The position numbers and the translations under genes are program-made. Shown in pieces: positions 35,195-45,320 of a DNA stretch of 64,000 nt; the first letter of the stretch is position 1, and each line of letters begins with the position of its first letter. This DNA is from Comamonas terrae. GTDB lineage: Bacteria; Pseudomonadota; Gammaproteobacteria; Burkholderiales; Burkholderiaceae_C. The notes under the pieces are model-generated. The model had not been told where the DNA came from and did not search any database. It saw only the letters and a program-made list of their open reading frames with translations. The stretch lies in the NCBI RefSeq assembly GCF_001544075.1, contig NZ_BCNT01000011.1:53943-117942 (forward strand), read 5' to 3'.

Positions 35195-37288
35195 TCAGGC
35201 ACTGCAGCGCACACCATGCTCCAGAAATCGCAGCAAACCGCTGGAACGCTGCGTGGGGCTGGCAATGGCCGAGGCCAGCAGCCCCGGCACCTCGGCCCAC
35301 AGCGTGAAGGCCTGGCGCGCGCGCGTGATGCCGGTATAGACCAGTTCGCGGTTGAGCACATTGCCGCCCTGGGCCGAGAGCACCAGCGCCGTGTGCTCGA
35401 ATTCCGAGCCCTGGCTCTTGTGCACGGTCATGGCGAAGGCCGTCTCCACCTGGGCCAGGCGCGCGGTGCTCACGGCATGCAGTTTCTCGCCCTGCAGGAA
35501 GTACACGCGCAGCCGCGACGGATCGGCAAAGCCGGGCAGGGCAATGCCGATGTCGCCGTTGAACACATTGAGCTGCGCATCGTTGCGCGTGACCATCACG
35601 GGCCGGCCCGCATACCACTCGCCTTCCTTGCGGATCGCGCCTTGCGCCTGCAGCACGGCCTCCACGGCGCGGTTGAGCCCGGCCACGCCCCAGTCGCCCT
35701 CGCGCACCGCGCACAGCAGCCGAAAGCGCTCGAAGGCATTGAGCACGCCGCAGACCCAGTCCTCGTGCTCCTGCGGCGTCTGCGGGCGGTCGCTGCGCCA
35801 CAGCCCCAGCTGCCTGGCATAGGCCGCATAGCTGGCCTGGCGGCCGCGGCCGTGCACGGCGTCCTCGGCAATGCGCTGCGCCGCACCGCCCTGCCGGGCC
35901 CACAGCACGGCATCTACACCCAGGCGCGTGTGCTCGGCCAGCAGCGCCTGGGCGGCCGGCGCATCGCCGCGGTTGACCGCCAGCGCCAGCTGGCCTATGG
36001 GGCCGCCAAAGCGCCGGCTTTCGCGCAGCATGACGGTGTGCTGGGCCAGCGGCAGCGCGGCGCCGGCAGCCATGAATTCGGCCGGAATGCGCTGGCCCGC
36101 GGCGCTTTCGGCATAGGCGCAGGTGGCCGGCAGATAGCAGCCGGCCTGCGCGTCGCGGCACAGATCGCCGAGCACGGCGCCGGCCTCCACCGAGGCCAGC
36201 TGGTCCTTGTCGCCCAGCAGGACCAGCCGCGCCGTGGGCGGCAGTGCCTGCAGCAGCGCGGCCATCATCTCCAGGTGGATCATCGAGGCCTCGTCCACGA
36301 TGAGCACGTCCACGTCCAGCGGGTTGCCTGCATGGTGGCGGAAGTAGCGCGTATCGGGCCGCGCGCCCAGCAGCGAATGCAGCGTGCGCGCCGCGCCCAT
36401 GCGCTGCACCAGCGCCTCCAGGTCGAGTTCGCCCTGCACGCTGTCCTTGAGGTCCAGGAGCGAGGCATCGATGGCCTGCTTGAGCCGCGCCGCCGCCTTG
36501 CCCGTGGGCGCAGCCAGGGCCACGCGCAACTGCTGCGCATCGGGCGCCATGGCGAACAGCAGGGCCAGCAGGCGCGCGGCCGTATAGGTCTTGCCCGTGC
36601 CCGGCCCGCCCGTGATCACCGACAGCCGCCCACGCAGCGCCAGCGCGCAGGCCAGTTTCTGCCAGTCCGGTTTATCGGCGCCGGATGGGCCGAACAGCCT
36701 GTCCAGCCAGCCGCGCACCCGGTCCGTGTCGGGCTCGGCATCGACCTCCGTGCGCCGGGCGATATGCGCCGCCACGCCGCGCTCGTAGTCCCAATAGCGG
36801 CGCAGGTACAGCAGCGGCTCGGCGCCCGTGCGCAAAACCAAGGGGCACCCGTCATCCACAGCGTTATCAACACCGTTGCACACAGCCTTTCCAGACCCGT
36901 CCTGCACCGTGCGCACCACGGGACTGCGCTGCAGAGCGGCCAGCCAGTCCTCCAGTCGCGGCGGCAGCCGGTCCCAGAGAGCGGCCAGCAGCGGCTGGGC
37001 CTCCCTGGGCCAGGCCAGCACATCGTTGGGCCGGGCCACCAGCGCGGCCAGCGGCAGGCAGCTATGGCCGCGCCCTTCCATCTGCGCCAGCACCGCAGCC
37101 GCCACCAGCAGCGCGGGCTCGGCGCCCGGGTCCTGGCCGTGCACGAAGGCCGCCAAGGCGCTGTCCAGCCGGCGCAGCAGGCCCGCATCGCTCAGGCGCG
37201 CCAGTGCCCCCAGCGTGTCCTGGGCGGACAGCTGGGGTTGGGCGAACAGGTCCAGCGTCTGCAAATCGATCTTGCGGCGCCCTCTCAT
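35195..37288 (-). CDS. recD: Exodeoxyribonuclease V alpha subunit
   Basis: 697 residues. The Walker A motif is ITGGPGTGKTYTAARLL near 245-260. Walker B is VDVLIVDEASMI near 340. The C-terminal helicase motifs include AMTVHKSQGSEFEHTALVL and YTGITRARQ. It is the fast 5'-3' helicase of RecBCD, acting in double-strand-break repair. It lies downstream of recB, separated by an unusual 406-bp structured spacer, so it may have its own promoter or uneven expression. Confidence 0.96.
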   Translation of the reverse strand: MRGRRKIDLQTLDLFAQPQLSAQDTLGALARLSDAGLLRRLDSALAAFVHGQDPGAEPALLVAAAVLAQMEGRGHSCLPLAALVARPNDVLAWPREAQPLLAALWDRLPPRLEDWLAALQRSPVVRTVQDGSGKAVCNGVDNAVDDGCPLVLRTGAEPLLYLRRYWDYERGVAAHIARRTEVDAEPDTDRVRGWLDRLFGPSGADKPDWQKLACALALRGRLSVITGGPGTGKTYTAARLLALLFAMAPDAQQLRVALAAPTGKAAARLKQAIDASLLDLKDSVQGELDLEALVQRMGAARTLHSLLGARPDTRYFRHHAGNPLDVDVLIVDEASMIHLEMMAALLQALPPTARLVLLGDKDQLASVEAGAVLGDLCRDAQAGCYLPATCAYAESAAGQRIPAEFMAAGAALPLAQHTVMLRESRRFGGPIGQLALAVNRGDAPAAQALLAEHTRLGVDAVLWARQGGAAQRIAEDAVHGRGRQASYAAYARQLGLWRSDRPQTPQEHEDWVCGVLNAFERFRLLCAVREGDWGVAGLNRAVEAVLQAQGAIRKEGEWYAGRPVMVTRNDAQLNVFNGDIGIALPGFADPSRLRVYFLQGEKLHAVSTARLAQVETAFAMTVHKSQGSEFEHTALVLSAQGGNVLNRELVYTGITRARQAFTLWAEVPGLLASAIASPTQRSSGLLRFLEHGVRCSA

Positions 37289-37694
37289 GGCTTTGCGTTC
37301 CTTCGCTTGCGCGCGGCGTGCTTGTTTTTTGGACAGAGGCCGAGCATGGCGATGGCCCGTATGGCTCCCCCTCTCCCCCCCCTTTTGGCTGCGCCTGCGG
37401 CACCCGGTTCAGACTGCGGGCAACGCTGCCGCAGGACAGCGTTGCTTCGTGATCTGACTTGCGCCCGTTTGTTCGAACGAAGCGCGCAACGCGCAGTGAG
37501 TTGGGGCGCACCGCAGACTGAATCGGGTGACGCAGGTTTGCCCGTAGCGCAGCGAAGGGACGCAGACAGTGGGGCGCATTTCTTTGGTTCCTTTCTTGTT
37601 GCGAAACAAGAAAGGAACTCGCCTGCCGGGACGAAACCCGGCTCCTGCCGACAGGAAAAGCATGCATCGGACAAAAACCACAACCCACCAGTTC
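37289..37694. repeat. 406-bp structured non-coding spacer between recB and recD
   Basis: No convincing gene is present. The stretch is full of inverted repeats. The strongest is a 14-bp perfect stem, GTTCCTTTCTTGTT (37587-37600) with AACAAGAAAGGAAC (37605-37618). Others are GCAACGCTG (37420-37428) with CAGCGTTGC (37437-37445), GCCGGG with CCCGGC (37625-37642), and GTTCGAAC (37471-37478). I recognise the general sequence style as one common between genes in Comamonadaceae, but copy number needs a genome search. It could act as a terminator or mRNA-processing site for recCB. Confidence 0.7.
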
Positions 37695-40600
37695 TCATGC
37701 CAACGCCTCCGACTCATTCAACAGCGCATCAAGCGCCTCCAGCAGCGCCAGCATCTGCTGCGAAGAAGGCAGCTCCAGCATGCCCCGCGCCTCGCCATCC
37801 AGGCCGCGCACAAAGAAATACAGCGCCCCGCCCAGGTGCTGCCCGGGCTCGTAGGCCTCGCCCAGCCGGCTTTTCAGCAGCCGGTGCAGCGCCAGCAGGT
37901 ACAGCGCCGCCTGCACGTCGTAACGGTGGTGCAGCATGGCCGCGGCCAGCGCCTCGGCCGTGTAGGCGCCGCCGTCCGAGCCCAGGTGGTTGGTCTTGTA
38001 ATCGAGCACCCAGTAGCGGCCCGCATGGCAGAACACCAGGTCGGCAAAGCCCATGAGCATGCCGTGCAGCTCGCGCTGCGGCAGCACCGGGCGCTCCTGC
38101 CCCGGCAGCAGGTACTGGCGGCACAGCGCATCGATGCGGGGCGCCGACAGCTTTTGCGCGGGCAGCCAGAACTCCATCTCGGCCAGCAGCGCAGCGCGCT
38201 CGCCCAGCTGCGCCAGGCTCACGTCCAGCGGCGGCAGCGGCTGGTGCACCACGGCGCGCAGCCAGCGCAGCACGTCGCCGGCCTGCTCCTTGCGGCCCGC
38301 GCGCTCGCAGCGGCGCAGCAGCCGCGCTTCCAGGCTCGTGGGCTCGCCGGACTCCTGTTCCGGCAGGGCAAAGCCTTCGCCCGACAGCCATTCCAGCTGG
38401 TCGTGCAGGAAATTGCCCACCACCGGCCCGCGCATGAAGCGGTGCCAGACCGGACCGGCAGCACCGGCCGGCAGGGAAAGCATGTCCGGCAGGGCAGGCA
38501 GCTCCGGGTTTGCCGGCAGGGCCGCCTGGACTTCGTCGCCGGCCGGCCACAGCGCCGCCACGGGCAGCACCGGCAGGCTGGGCGCGGCCATGGCCCGCGT
38601 CAGCGAGGAAAAGCTGCCTATGCCCCAGCGCCGGTCGAAGTCGGCCGCATAGCCGGGTGCCGGCCCCAAGGCGGGCGGCGCCTCGGGGGCCGTCCACAGC
38701 CGCAATTCGGGCAGCTCGGCCGGCAGGTCCTTCACATGGATATGGGCACAGCCCGCCGCCAGCGCCGCCACGCTGGCACGCCACTGGGCGGCAGACTGCC
38801 TCTCGGGCCCGGCCAGCAGATAGCCGGCCGCGCCCTGCTCGTTCACGCAGGCCTTGCTGTTGCCGCGCTTCATGGGCGCCAGTGCCATCCACAGCGCATG
38901 GCGCGCGCGGGTGAGGGCCACATAGAACAGGCGCAGGTCCTCGCGCAGGCGCTCGCGGTCGGCCTGCTCCAGCTGCGCGTTATCATAGTCCAGCAGCAGT
39001 TCGCGCCCCTCCGCCAGGCCTTCGCCCGCATGGGCCGGCAGCGACAGATAGGCCGTCGTGCGCCGCTCCAGGGCGCGGAAGCTGCCCGCGAACGGCAGGC
39101 AGACCACCGGATATTCCAGGCCCTTGCTCTTGTGGACGGTCACGACCTTGACCAGGTCGGCATCGGACTCCAGCCGCACGATCTGCGCCTCGCCCCCGCC
39201 GCTGCCGCTTCCCGGTGCCTCGATCTGCATGGCCAGCCAGCGGATCAGCGCCTGCTCGCCTTCGACCTGGGCGCTGGCCGTCTGCAGCAGCTCGGCCAGG
39301 TGCAGATAGTTGGTCAGCCGGCGCTCGCCGCCGATCCCGGCCAGCCAGCGCGTGGGCAGGTTGAAGCGGTACAGCGTCTGGCGCAGCATGGCCAGCACGC
39401 CCTGGCGCAGCCAGATGCCGTGCAGCTCGCGCAGCTGCTCGCTGCGGGCGTCGAACGCCTCCTCGTCGCTGGCCAGCCAGGCCAGCTCGTCGAACGACAG
39501 GCCCATGAGCCGCGTCGCCAGCCCGGCGCGCACGGCCAGCGCATCCAGCGGCGCTGCCACGGCGCGCAGCCAGTACAGCAGGTCCTGCGCCTCGGCGCTG
39601 GCAAACACCGAATCCTGGTCGGACAGATACACCGAAGCCACGGCGCGCCGGGCCAGTGCCTGGCGCACGGCCGCGGCCTCCCTGCCCGTGCGCACCAGCA
39701 CGGCAATGTCAGCCGGGCGCAGGCGCTGCAGCGGCCCGTCCGCGCTGGCAAAGCCGGTGCCTTCATCCATCAGCCATTGCACGATCTGGCTTGCGCAGTG
39801 CTCGGCACAGCGGCTGCGGATCACCTCGCTGCTCAGCGGCTCGTCGCCGCCCTCTGCACCCCAGCTCCCATCCCAGGCAATGGTCAGCGCCGGCATGGCC
39901 GCGCCGCCGTCCATCAGCACCTCGCTGCGGCCCTGGGCGGCCACGGGCTCGAACGGCAGCGGGTTGCCCGAGCCCTGGCGGAACATGAAGGCCCCCTCGC
40001 CCGGCCGCTTTTCGGCCGTGTCGAACCAGTGGTTGACGGCGCTCACCAGCGCTCCGGTGGAGCGGTAATTGGTGCCCAGCACATAGTGGCGCCCCTCGGT
40101 GGCCGCGCGCGCCTGCAGATAACTGTAGATGTCGGCGCCGCGGAAACCGTAGATGGACTGCTTAGGGTCGCCGATCAGCAGCAGGGCGCTGTCCGCGGCG
40201 TTGTCGGCCGTGCGGTAGATCCGGTCGAACAGGCGGTACTGCAGCGGCGAGGTGTCCTGGAACTCGTCGATCAGCGCCACCGGGTACTGGGCCAGGATGC
40301 TGGCGCGCAGCGCCTCGCTGTTCTCGCCGGCCAGCGCGGCATCCAGGCGCTGCAGCATGTCGGCAAAGCCGAAGGTGCCGGCCTGGCGCTTGAGCCACTG
40401 CAGGCGCTGCTGCACCCGGGCCGCCGCATGCAAACGCAGCCGGCTCGCAAAGCTGGGCAGCTGCGCCAGCTGCTGCAGCACGCCCTCCAGCGCCTGCGAT
40501 TCGGGCGGCAGCGCCACCGGAACATCGCCCTTGCGCGCATCGTCCAGCCCCGCGGGCGTCAAGCGGGTGGCGCCGGTCTTGAGCATGGCCGCCAGGTCGG

Positions 40601-41489
40601 GGTGCGGAGCGGCCGCCCATCCGCGCAGGGCCGCCAGCCAGCTCTTGTAATGGGCCGGCTTGAGCTTGGCGCCGTTCCACGCGGACTTGTTGTGGGCCAG
40701 TTGCCCGTCCAGCCAGTCTTCCAGGCGCTGCGCCTTGTCCAGCCAGCCCCGGGCCAGGCCTTGCAGCATGCCGGCCTGCTGCTGCAGCGCCTGCTGCACG
40801 CATTCACCCAGCGTGCCTTCCCCGGCCGCGGCCGGCACGCTTTCGCGCAGCAGCGACTGCATGTCGGCCACCAGCGCGCCCACATGGGGCCAGATGCCCA
40901 GCACCTGCTCCAGCACCTCGCCCGACAGCGGGTAGCACTGCTGGCGCCAGTAATCCTGCGCGGCCTCGATCTGGCGCTGGCTTTCGTCGGGCTCCAGGGT
41001 TTCGTCGAACAGGTTGCCGCTGTCGAACGCATGCTCGCGCAGCATGCGCTGGCACCAGGCGTCGATGGTGTGGATGGCCGCGTCGTCCATGCACTGCGCC
41101 GCCATGTCCAGCCGCCATGCGGCCTGCTCGCGCGCCGCGCCTTCGGGATAGGCATCGCGCAGCGCGCGCAGAAAGCCGTCGTGCGCCGCGGGCTCGGCCT
41201 CGCCGCGAAAGCACTGCCTGGCCTCGATAAGCCGCGCGCGGATGCGGTCCGACAGCTCGCGCGTGGCGGCGCGCGTGAAGGTCATGACCAGGATGTCGGG
41301 CGGCATCAGGGGCCGCGCGAAGCCTTCTTCGCCGCCATGGCCGAGCACCAGGCGCAGGTACAGGGCCGCGATCGTCCAGGTCTTGCCCGTGCCGGCGCTG
41401 GCCTCGATCAGGCGCGAGCCCCACAGCGGGAAATGCAGCGCGTCCAGCACATGGCTGGCAGCGGAAGTTCCTGGCAGCGCTGCCGTCAT
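37695..41489 (-). CDS. recB: Exodeoxyribonuclease V beta subunit
   Basis: 1264 residues. UvrD-type Walker A is EASAGTGKTWTIA near 29-41, with motif II ALIDEFQDTSPLQY. Motifs V and VI are near VVTVHKSKGLEYPVV and YVALTRARHALW. The C-terminal nuclease domain has the essential GFADLVF and LDYKTNHLG (Asp-Lys) triad residues. It supplies the 3'-5' helicase and the nuclease of RecBCD. Its ATG overlaps the recC stop by four bases (ATGA, 41486-41489). Confidence 0.97.
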   Translation of the reverse strand: MTAALPGTSAASHVLDALHFPLWGSRLIEASAGTGKTWTIAALYLRLVLGHGGEEGFARPLMPPDILVMTFTRAATRELSDRIRARLIEARQCFRGEAEPAAHDGFLRALRDAYPEGAAREQAAWRLDMAAQCMDDAAIHTIDAWCQRMLREHAFDSGNLFDETLEPDESQRQIEAAQDYWRQQCYPLSGEVLEQVLGIWPHVGALVADMQSLLRESVPAAAGEGTLGECVQQALQQQAGMLQGLARGWLDKAQRLEDWLDGQLAHNKSAWNGAKLKPAHYKSWLAALRGWAAAPHPDLAAMLKTGATRLTPAGLDDARKGDVPVALPPESQALEGVLQQLAQLPSFASRLRLHAAARVQQRLQWLKRQAGTFGFADMLQRLDAALAGENSEALRASILAQYPVALIDEFQDTSPLQYRLFDRIYRTADNAADSALLLIGDPKQSIYGFRGADIYSYLQARAATEGRHYVLGTNYRSTGALVSAVNHWFDTAEKRPGEGAFMFRQGSGNPLPFEPVAAQGRSEVLMDGGAAMPALTIAWDGSWGAEGGDEPLSSEVIRSRCAEHCASQIVQWLMDEGTGFASADGPLQRLRPADIAVLVRTGREAAAVRQALARRAVASVYLSDQDSVFASAEAQDLLYWLRAVAAPLDALAVRAGLATRLMGLSFDELAWLASDEEAFDARSEQLRELHGIWLRQGVLAMLRQTLYRFNLPTRWLAGIGGERRLTNYLHLAELLQTASAQVEGEQALIRWLAMQIEAPGSGSGGGEAQIVRLESDADLVKVVTVHKSKGLEYPVVCLPFAGSFRALERRTTAYLSLPAHAGEGLAEGRELLLDYDNAQLEQADRERLREDLRLFYVALTRARHALWMALAPMKRGNSKACVNEQGAAGYLLAGPERQSAAQWRASVAALAAGCAHIHVKDLPAELPELRLWTAPEAPPALGPAPGYAADFDRRWGIGSFSSLTRAMAAPSLPVLPVAALWPAGDEVQAALPANPELPALPDMLSLPAGAAGPVWHRFMRGPVVGNFLHDQLEWLSGEGFALPEQESGEPTSLEARLLRRCERAGRKEQAGDVLRWLRAVVHQPLPPLDVSLAQLGERAALLAEMEFWLPAQKLSAPRIDALCRQYLLPGQERPVLPQRELHGMLMGFADLVFCHAGRYWVLDYKTNHLGSDGGAYTAEALAAAMLHHRYDVQAALYLLALHRLLKSRLGEAYEPGQHLGGALYFFVRGLDGEARGMLELPSSQQMLALLEALDALLNESEALA

Positions 41490-44400
41490 TCGTTCACCTC
41501 TTGCAGGGCCGGCAGGGACTCAGGCCGCAGGTAATGGTTCTTCCAGTCCAGCAAGGGCCCGTACACGGACTGTGCCCAGCGCTCGAAATGGCCGCCGGCC
41601 ACCAGGGCATTCCAGTCCGGATAGCAGCGCGCCCAGCTGGCATCCTCGCATTCGCCGGAGCGCAGATGCCCGCCTTCATAGGCCGTCACCGCCGCGCGCA
41701 GGTCGCCTTCGGCCGCGGCCACCGCGGTGCACAGCGGCACGGGCAGCGGCGCATCCTGCCCCGCCAGCCAGCCCTGCATCAGCACCTGCAGGCGCTCCCT
41801 CGCCTCGGCCTGCGCCATGGGCAGGATCCAGAGCTGGATGTCGCGCGCCACCACGCAGCCCAGGGCCCGGGCACCCGTGGCCGACAGCGCCAGGCTGCGC
41901 ACATAGGCGGACAGCAGCTTGTCGGCCCGCAGCTGCCCTTCGCGGTCCAGCAGCGTGCGCGGGTCCATGGCGAACCAGCTGCGCGTGTAGCGGCCGGCTC
42001 CCTCGCCTTCGTCACTCTCGCCAACCGTCACGGCATCGAAGCGCTCGCGCAGCCCGTCGATCCAGTCGTCCAGCAGCAACGCGCCGCTTGTCAACAGCAG
42101 GCGCTCGCGCGGCGCGCTCTGCGGCCAGTCCTGCATCAGCTGCTGCCAGGCCAGCAGCGAAGGCGCCACCTGGCGCTGCAGGCCCTGCGCCTCGCGCCGG
42201 CCCAGTCCGGCCAGCGGCAGCATGCCCGCGCGCGCCAGGCGGCGCACCTGCTGGTCCACCTGCTGCGCCACACCGGCCGTGGCGGACTGCGCCAGCCGCG
42301 CGGCCACATCCTGCTGCAGCTGCTGCACCAGGCCGTAGGCCACCAGGCCGTCGACCTGGAACAGCTCGTCGTCGGCCAGGATCTCGCGGTCCTGCTCGAG
42401 GCGCACCAGCAGCCGGTTGCGCAGATAGGCGCGCGCCGGATGGCGCCAGAAGTCGGTGAGCCGCGCCAGCGTCAGCGGCGCGGCGGGATCGGGTTCGAAG
42501 GGCGCGGCGGCAGGCACGGCCGGCAGGCCGGCCGCCTCCTCCTCATGGGCCGCACGCCATTCGCGCGCATAGGTTTGCAGCCCGGACTGCGGCTCGAAAT
42601 AGCGCCGGCTGAAGGGCTGCAGCGGATGCTGCTGCGTGCGCTGGGCCAGCAGGTCTGCGCCATCCTCGCCCATCCAGCCTGCCGCCAGATAGTCGCGCAG
42701 CTGCGAAACCAGCACCGAGGGCGGCTGCTCGCTGTTGTCGCGCACATGGCGGCCCGCCCAGCTGATGTAGAGCTGGCGCCGGGCCGACAGCAGGGCATCG
42801 AGCATGAGCTGGCGGTCGTCGTCGCGGCGCGCGCGGTCGCCCGGGCGCTGCTGGCCGGGCCAAGCCATCAGGTCGAAGTCGGAGCGGCTGGCGCGGCGCG
42901 GATAGTCGCCGTCGTTCATGCCCAGCAGGCACACCACCTCGAACGGAATCGCGCGCATGGGCATGAGCGTGCAGAAGGTCACGCCGCCCGCGCGAAAGCG
43001 CTGGTTCAGCGCCGGCTCGCTGAGCGCCTGCAGCCAGGCCTCCTGCGCCACCTCCAGCGGCAGGTTGGCGGCGAAACCGGCCTGTTCGCAAGCGCTTTGC
43101 CACAGGTCCAGCGCCGCGTCGAGCGCCGACAGCAGCGCCTGGTCCTCGTCGCCCTGGCTGGCGAAGAAATCATCGAGCAGTCCGCGAAAGCGCTGGGCCC
43201 ACACATCGGGCGTGGCCGGGCCGTTGGCGGTCTGCCACCACTGCAGCATGCACTGCAGCAGGCTGGCCAGGCTGCCGGCCAGCTCGGCGCCCAGGCCGCC
43301 CACTTCGTCGTAGGGTTCGATGTCGGCAAACGCGCGCGCATCGGCATGCAGGTCGGACAGGGGTCCGCTGGCATAGCCGAGCAGCATGCGCTGCAGGCCG
43401 AACCAGGCGCTGTTGGGGTCGCCGCAGGCCGCCAGTCCCAGCTGGGCGCGCTGCGCGCCGCTCAGGCCCCAGCGTATGCCGGCGCCCGCCATCCAGCGCG
43501 TGAGCTGGGGCAGGTCCTCGGCCGCCAGCCCCACGCGCGCGGCCACGGCCGGCACGTCGAGCAGGTCGCACAGCTCGCTGAGCCGGCAGCGCTGCTGCGG
43601 CAGCTTGAGCAGCCATTGCAGCGCGGCCACCAGCGGACTGCTGGTGCGCGCGCCCAGGTCGGCAATGTCGAACGGGATGTGGCGCGCATCATGGCGGCCG
43701 TACTGGCCGAACACGGCGCGTATCGATGGCGCGGCCTCCTCGATGGCCGGCAGCATGACCACGATGTCGCGCGGCGCCAGTGCCGCTTCGCCGGGCGCCA
43801 CGGGCTGGGCCAGCAGCTGCAGCAGCTGGTCGTGCAGCACTTCGAGCTCGCGCACCAGGCTGTGCGCCTTGTGGAAGACGATGGAGCGGTCGCGGGCCGG
43901 CACCTGCAGCCGCGGATGCTCGGCCAGCGGCACCAGGTCGCGGATGCGCTGCTGGACCTGCGCCAGCAGCGGTGCCTCGGCCAGCTCCCCGGCATCGGCT
44001 TCCTCGTACACATCGACACGCGGCCAGCGCCACTGGGCCGCCGTCTCGTCCGTGGTGTCGAAGGCATCGAGCTGGCGCACATAGTCGCGGCTTTGCCGGC
44101 CCCAGGCCGCCAGCAGCGGATGGGCATGGGCATGCATGGCTTCGAGCGGAACCTGCGCCAGGTCCCGCCCGCCCTTGAGCGGATGGCGGCGGCGCTGCTG
44201 GCGCAGCAGCTCGCGTCCGTCGATGGCATCGGCCCAGTGGAAGCGGCAGGGGTTGGGCACGGCGATCAGCACCTGGCTGTGGCGTGCAATGCCGCTCAGA
44301 AACTGCATCAGCGACAGCGGCATCTGGCTCATGCCGAACACCACCACGCGGCGCGCCAGAGGGCTCACGGGCGGCTGGCCCGACTGCAGCGCCGCCAGCA

Positions 44401-45052
44401 CGCGCTCCAGCAGCGCCGGGCGCGTGGCCGCGCGCTCCTGTTCATCGAGCTCGGCCAGCACCCGGCGCCACAGCGCGGGCTGCCACAGCTGCCCTTCGGG
44501 CACGGGCACATCGGGCCGGCCTGGCGTGCGCAGCACATCCTCGCCGCGCGCCCAGGCCCCCAGCCAGTCGGCGCGGTAGATCTGGTACTGGTCGAACAGG
44601 TCGGCCAGGCGCTCGGCCAGCTGCAGCAGACGCTGGGGCTCGCCGGGGCGCAGAAAGCTGGCGATCGGCGCGAACCGCTGCGCCAGCGCGGGCTCGGCCA
44701 GGCACTGCGGCAGCAGGCGCATGAGGCGCCAGATCATGGGCGTCTTGTCCAGCGGCGATGCGCGAGGCACCTCGCTCTTGCCGAGGATGTGGCGGTAGCT
44801 GCGCCAGACGAAGCGCGCCGGCAGTTCCACGCGCGCGGCCGCGCACACGCCCTGGCGCTCGGCCATGCGCATCTTGAACCACTCGGCCATGCCGTTGCTC
44901 TGCACGAGCACGGTCTCGGGCTCCAGCGCATCCAGCGGGTGCGCGGCCAGCCAGGCCAGCACCGTATCGGCCAGCACTTCCGTGCGGTTTCCGTGCAGGG
45001 CGATCAGCCCCGGTTGCCAATGCGCTGCCACCCGCGCCCTCCTGTATTGCAT
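41486..45052 (-). CDS. recC: Exodeoxyribonuclease V gamma subunit
   Basis: 1188 residues. The N-terminal inactive helicase region begins with the GNRTEVLADTVLAWLAAHPL signature and VQSNGMAEWFKMRMAE. The inactive nuclease-like C domain lies after residue 850. RecC holds the complex together and reads Chi. First gene of recC-recB-(spacer)-recD. The start at 45052 gives an N-terminus of about 20 residues before the conserved HGNRTEVL; ATG codons downstream are inside conserved sequence. Confidence 0.96.
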   Translation of the reverse strand: MQYRRARVAAHWQPGLIALHGNRTEVLADTVLAWLAAHPLDALEPETVLVQSNGMAEWFKMRMAERQGVCAAARVELPARFVWRSYRHILGKSEVPRASPLDKTPMIWRLMRLLPQCLAEPALAQRFAPIASFLRPGEPQRLLQLAERLADLFDQYQIYRADWLGAWARGEDVLRTPGRPDVPVPEGQLWQPALWRRVLAELDEQERAATRPALLERVLAALQSGQPPVSPLARRVVVFGMSQMPLSLMQFLSGIARHSQVLIAVPNPCRFHWADAIDGRELLRQQRRRHPLKGGRDLAQVPLEAMHAHAHPLLAAWGRQSRDYVRQLDAFDTTDETAAQWRWPRVDVYEEADAGELAEAPLLAQVQQRIRDLVPLAEHPRLQVPARDRSIVFHKAHSLVRELEVLHDQLLQLLAQPVAPGEAALAPRDIVVMLPAIEEAAPSIRAVFGQYGRHDARHIPFDIADLGARTSSPLVAALQWLLKLPQQRCRLSELCDLLDVPAVAARVGLAAEDLPQLTRWMAGAGIRWGLSGAQRAQLGLAACGDPNSAWFGLQRMLLGYASGPLSDLHADARAFADIEPYDEVGGLGAELAGSLASLLQCMLQWWQTANGPATPDVWAQRFRGLLDDFFASQGDEDQALLSALDAALDLWQSACEQAGFAANLPLEVAQEAWLQALSEPALNQRFRAGGVTFCTLMPMRAIPFEVVCLLGMNDGDYPRRASRSDFDLMAWPGQQRPGDRARRDDDRQLMLDALLSARRQLYISWAGRHVRDNSEQPPSVLVSQLRDYLAAGWMGEDGADLLAQRTQQHPLQPFSRRYFEPQSGLQTYAREWRAAHEEEAAGLPAVPAAAPFEPDPAAPLTLARLTDFWRHPARAYLRNRLLVRLEQDREILADDELFQVDGLVAYGLVQQLQQDVAARLAQSATAGVAQQVDQQVRRLARAGMLPLAGLGRREAQGLQRQVAPSLLAWQQLMQDWPQSAPRERLLLTSGALLLDDWIDGLRERFDAVTVGESDEGEGAGRYTRSWFAMDPRTLLDREGQLRADKLLSAYVRSLALSATGARALGCVVARDIQLWILPMAQAEARERLQVLMQGWLAGQDAPLPVPLCTAVAAAEGDLRAAVTAYEGGHLRSGECEDASWARCYPDWNALVAGGHFERWAQSVYGPLLDWKNHYLRPESLPALQEVNE

Positions 45053-45120
45053 GCCACGCCAGCGGCGAGCTTAACGCGACTAGGGCGCGCGGCTGCGCAA
45101 ACCCTGTCGCTTCCATATTG

Positions 45121-45200
45121 GTAGCTTTCAGCGCCTTCCAGACAATGGATTCAAAAAGGAAAACCATCAAAACCACCATCCTTCAAGCGCAGGCAGCTAT
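45121..45200. repeat. Dispersed repeat: inverted pair upstream of recC
   Basis: GTAGCTTTCAGCGCCTT at 45121-45137 and AAGCGCAGGCAGCTAT at 45185-45200 are imperfect inverted copies of the dispersed half-site. They flank a 47-bp AT-rich centre. The 268-bp gap between recC and the haemoglobin gene shows nothing else. The recC promoter probably lies here. Confidence 0.5.
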
Positions 45201-45320
45201 GAACTCTGCAGCATGCAGCAGAACATGGCCTTGGGCGCCGGCCGGCACATGGAGGAACACGCGCAGGTGCAGCGTGATCCGCTGGCCATGACCCGTGTCC
45301 GTGCTCGTGTCTGCGGCAGC

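Noticed and set aside
37587..37618. Possible insertion-sequence end or CRISPR-like repeat
   Set aside because: A single hairpin with no transposase, no repeat-spacer array and no target duplication visible.
37285..37698. 137-residue minus-strand reading frame between recB and recD
   Set aside because: It lies wholly in the hairpin-rich repeat spacer, has Cys/Arg/Ser-rich composition typical of a translated repeat and no ribosome site. I judge it non-coding.
35183..38056. Very long plus-strand frame across recD and the spacer
   Set aside because: Runs antisense to recD with His/Gln/Ala-rich shadow composition; it reflects high GC content and not a gene.
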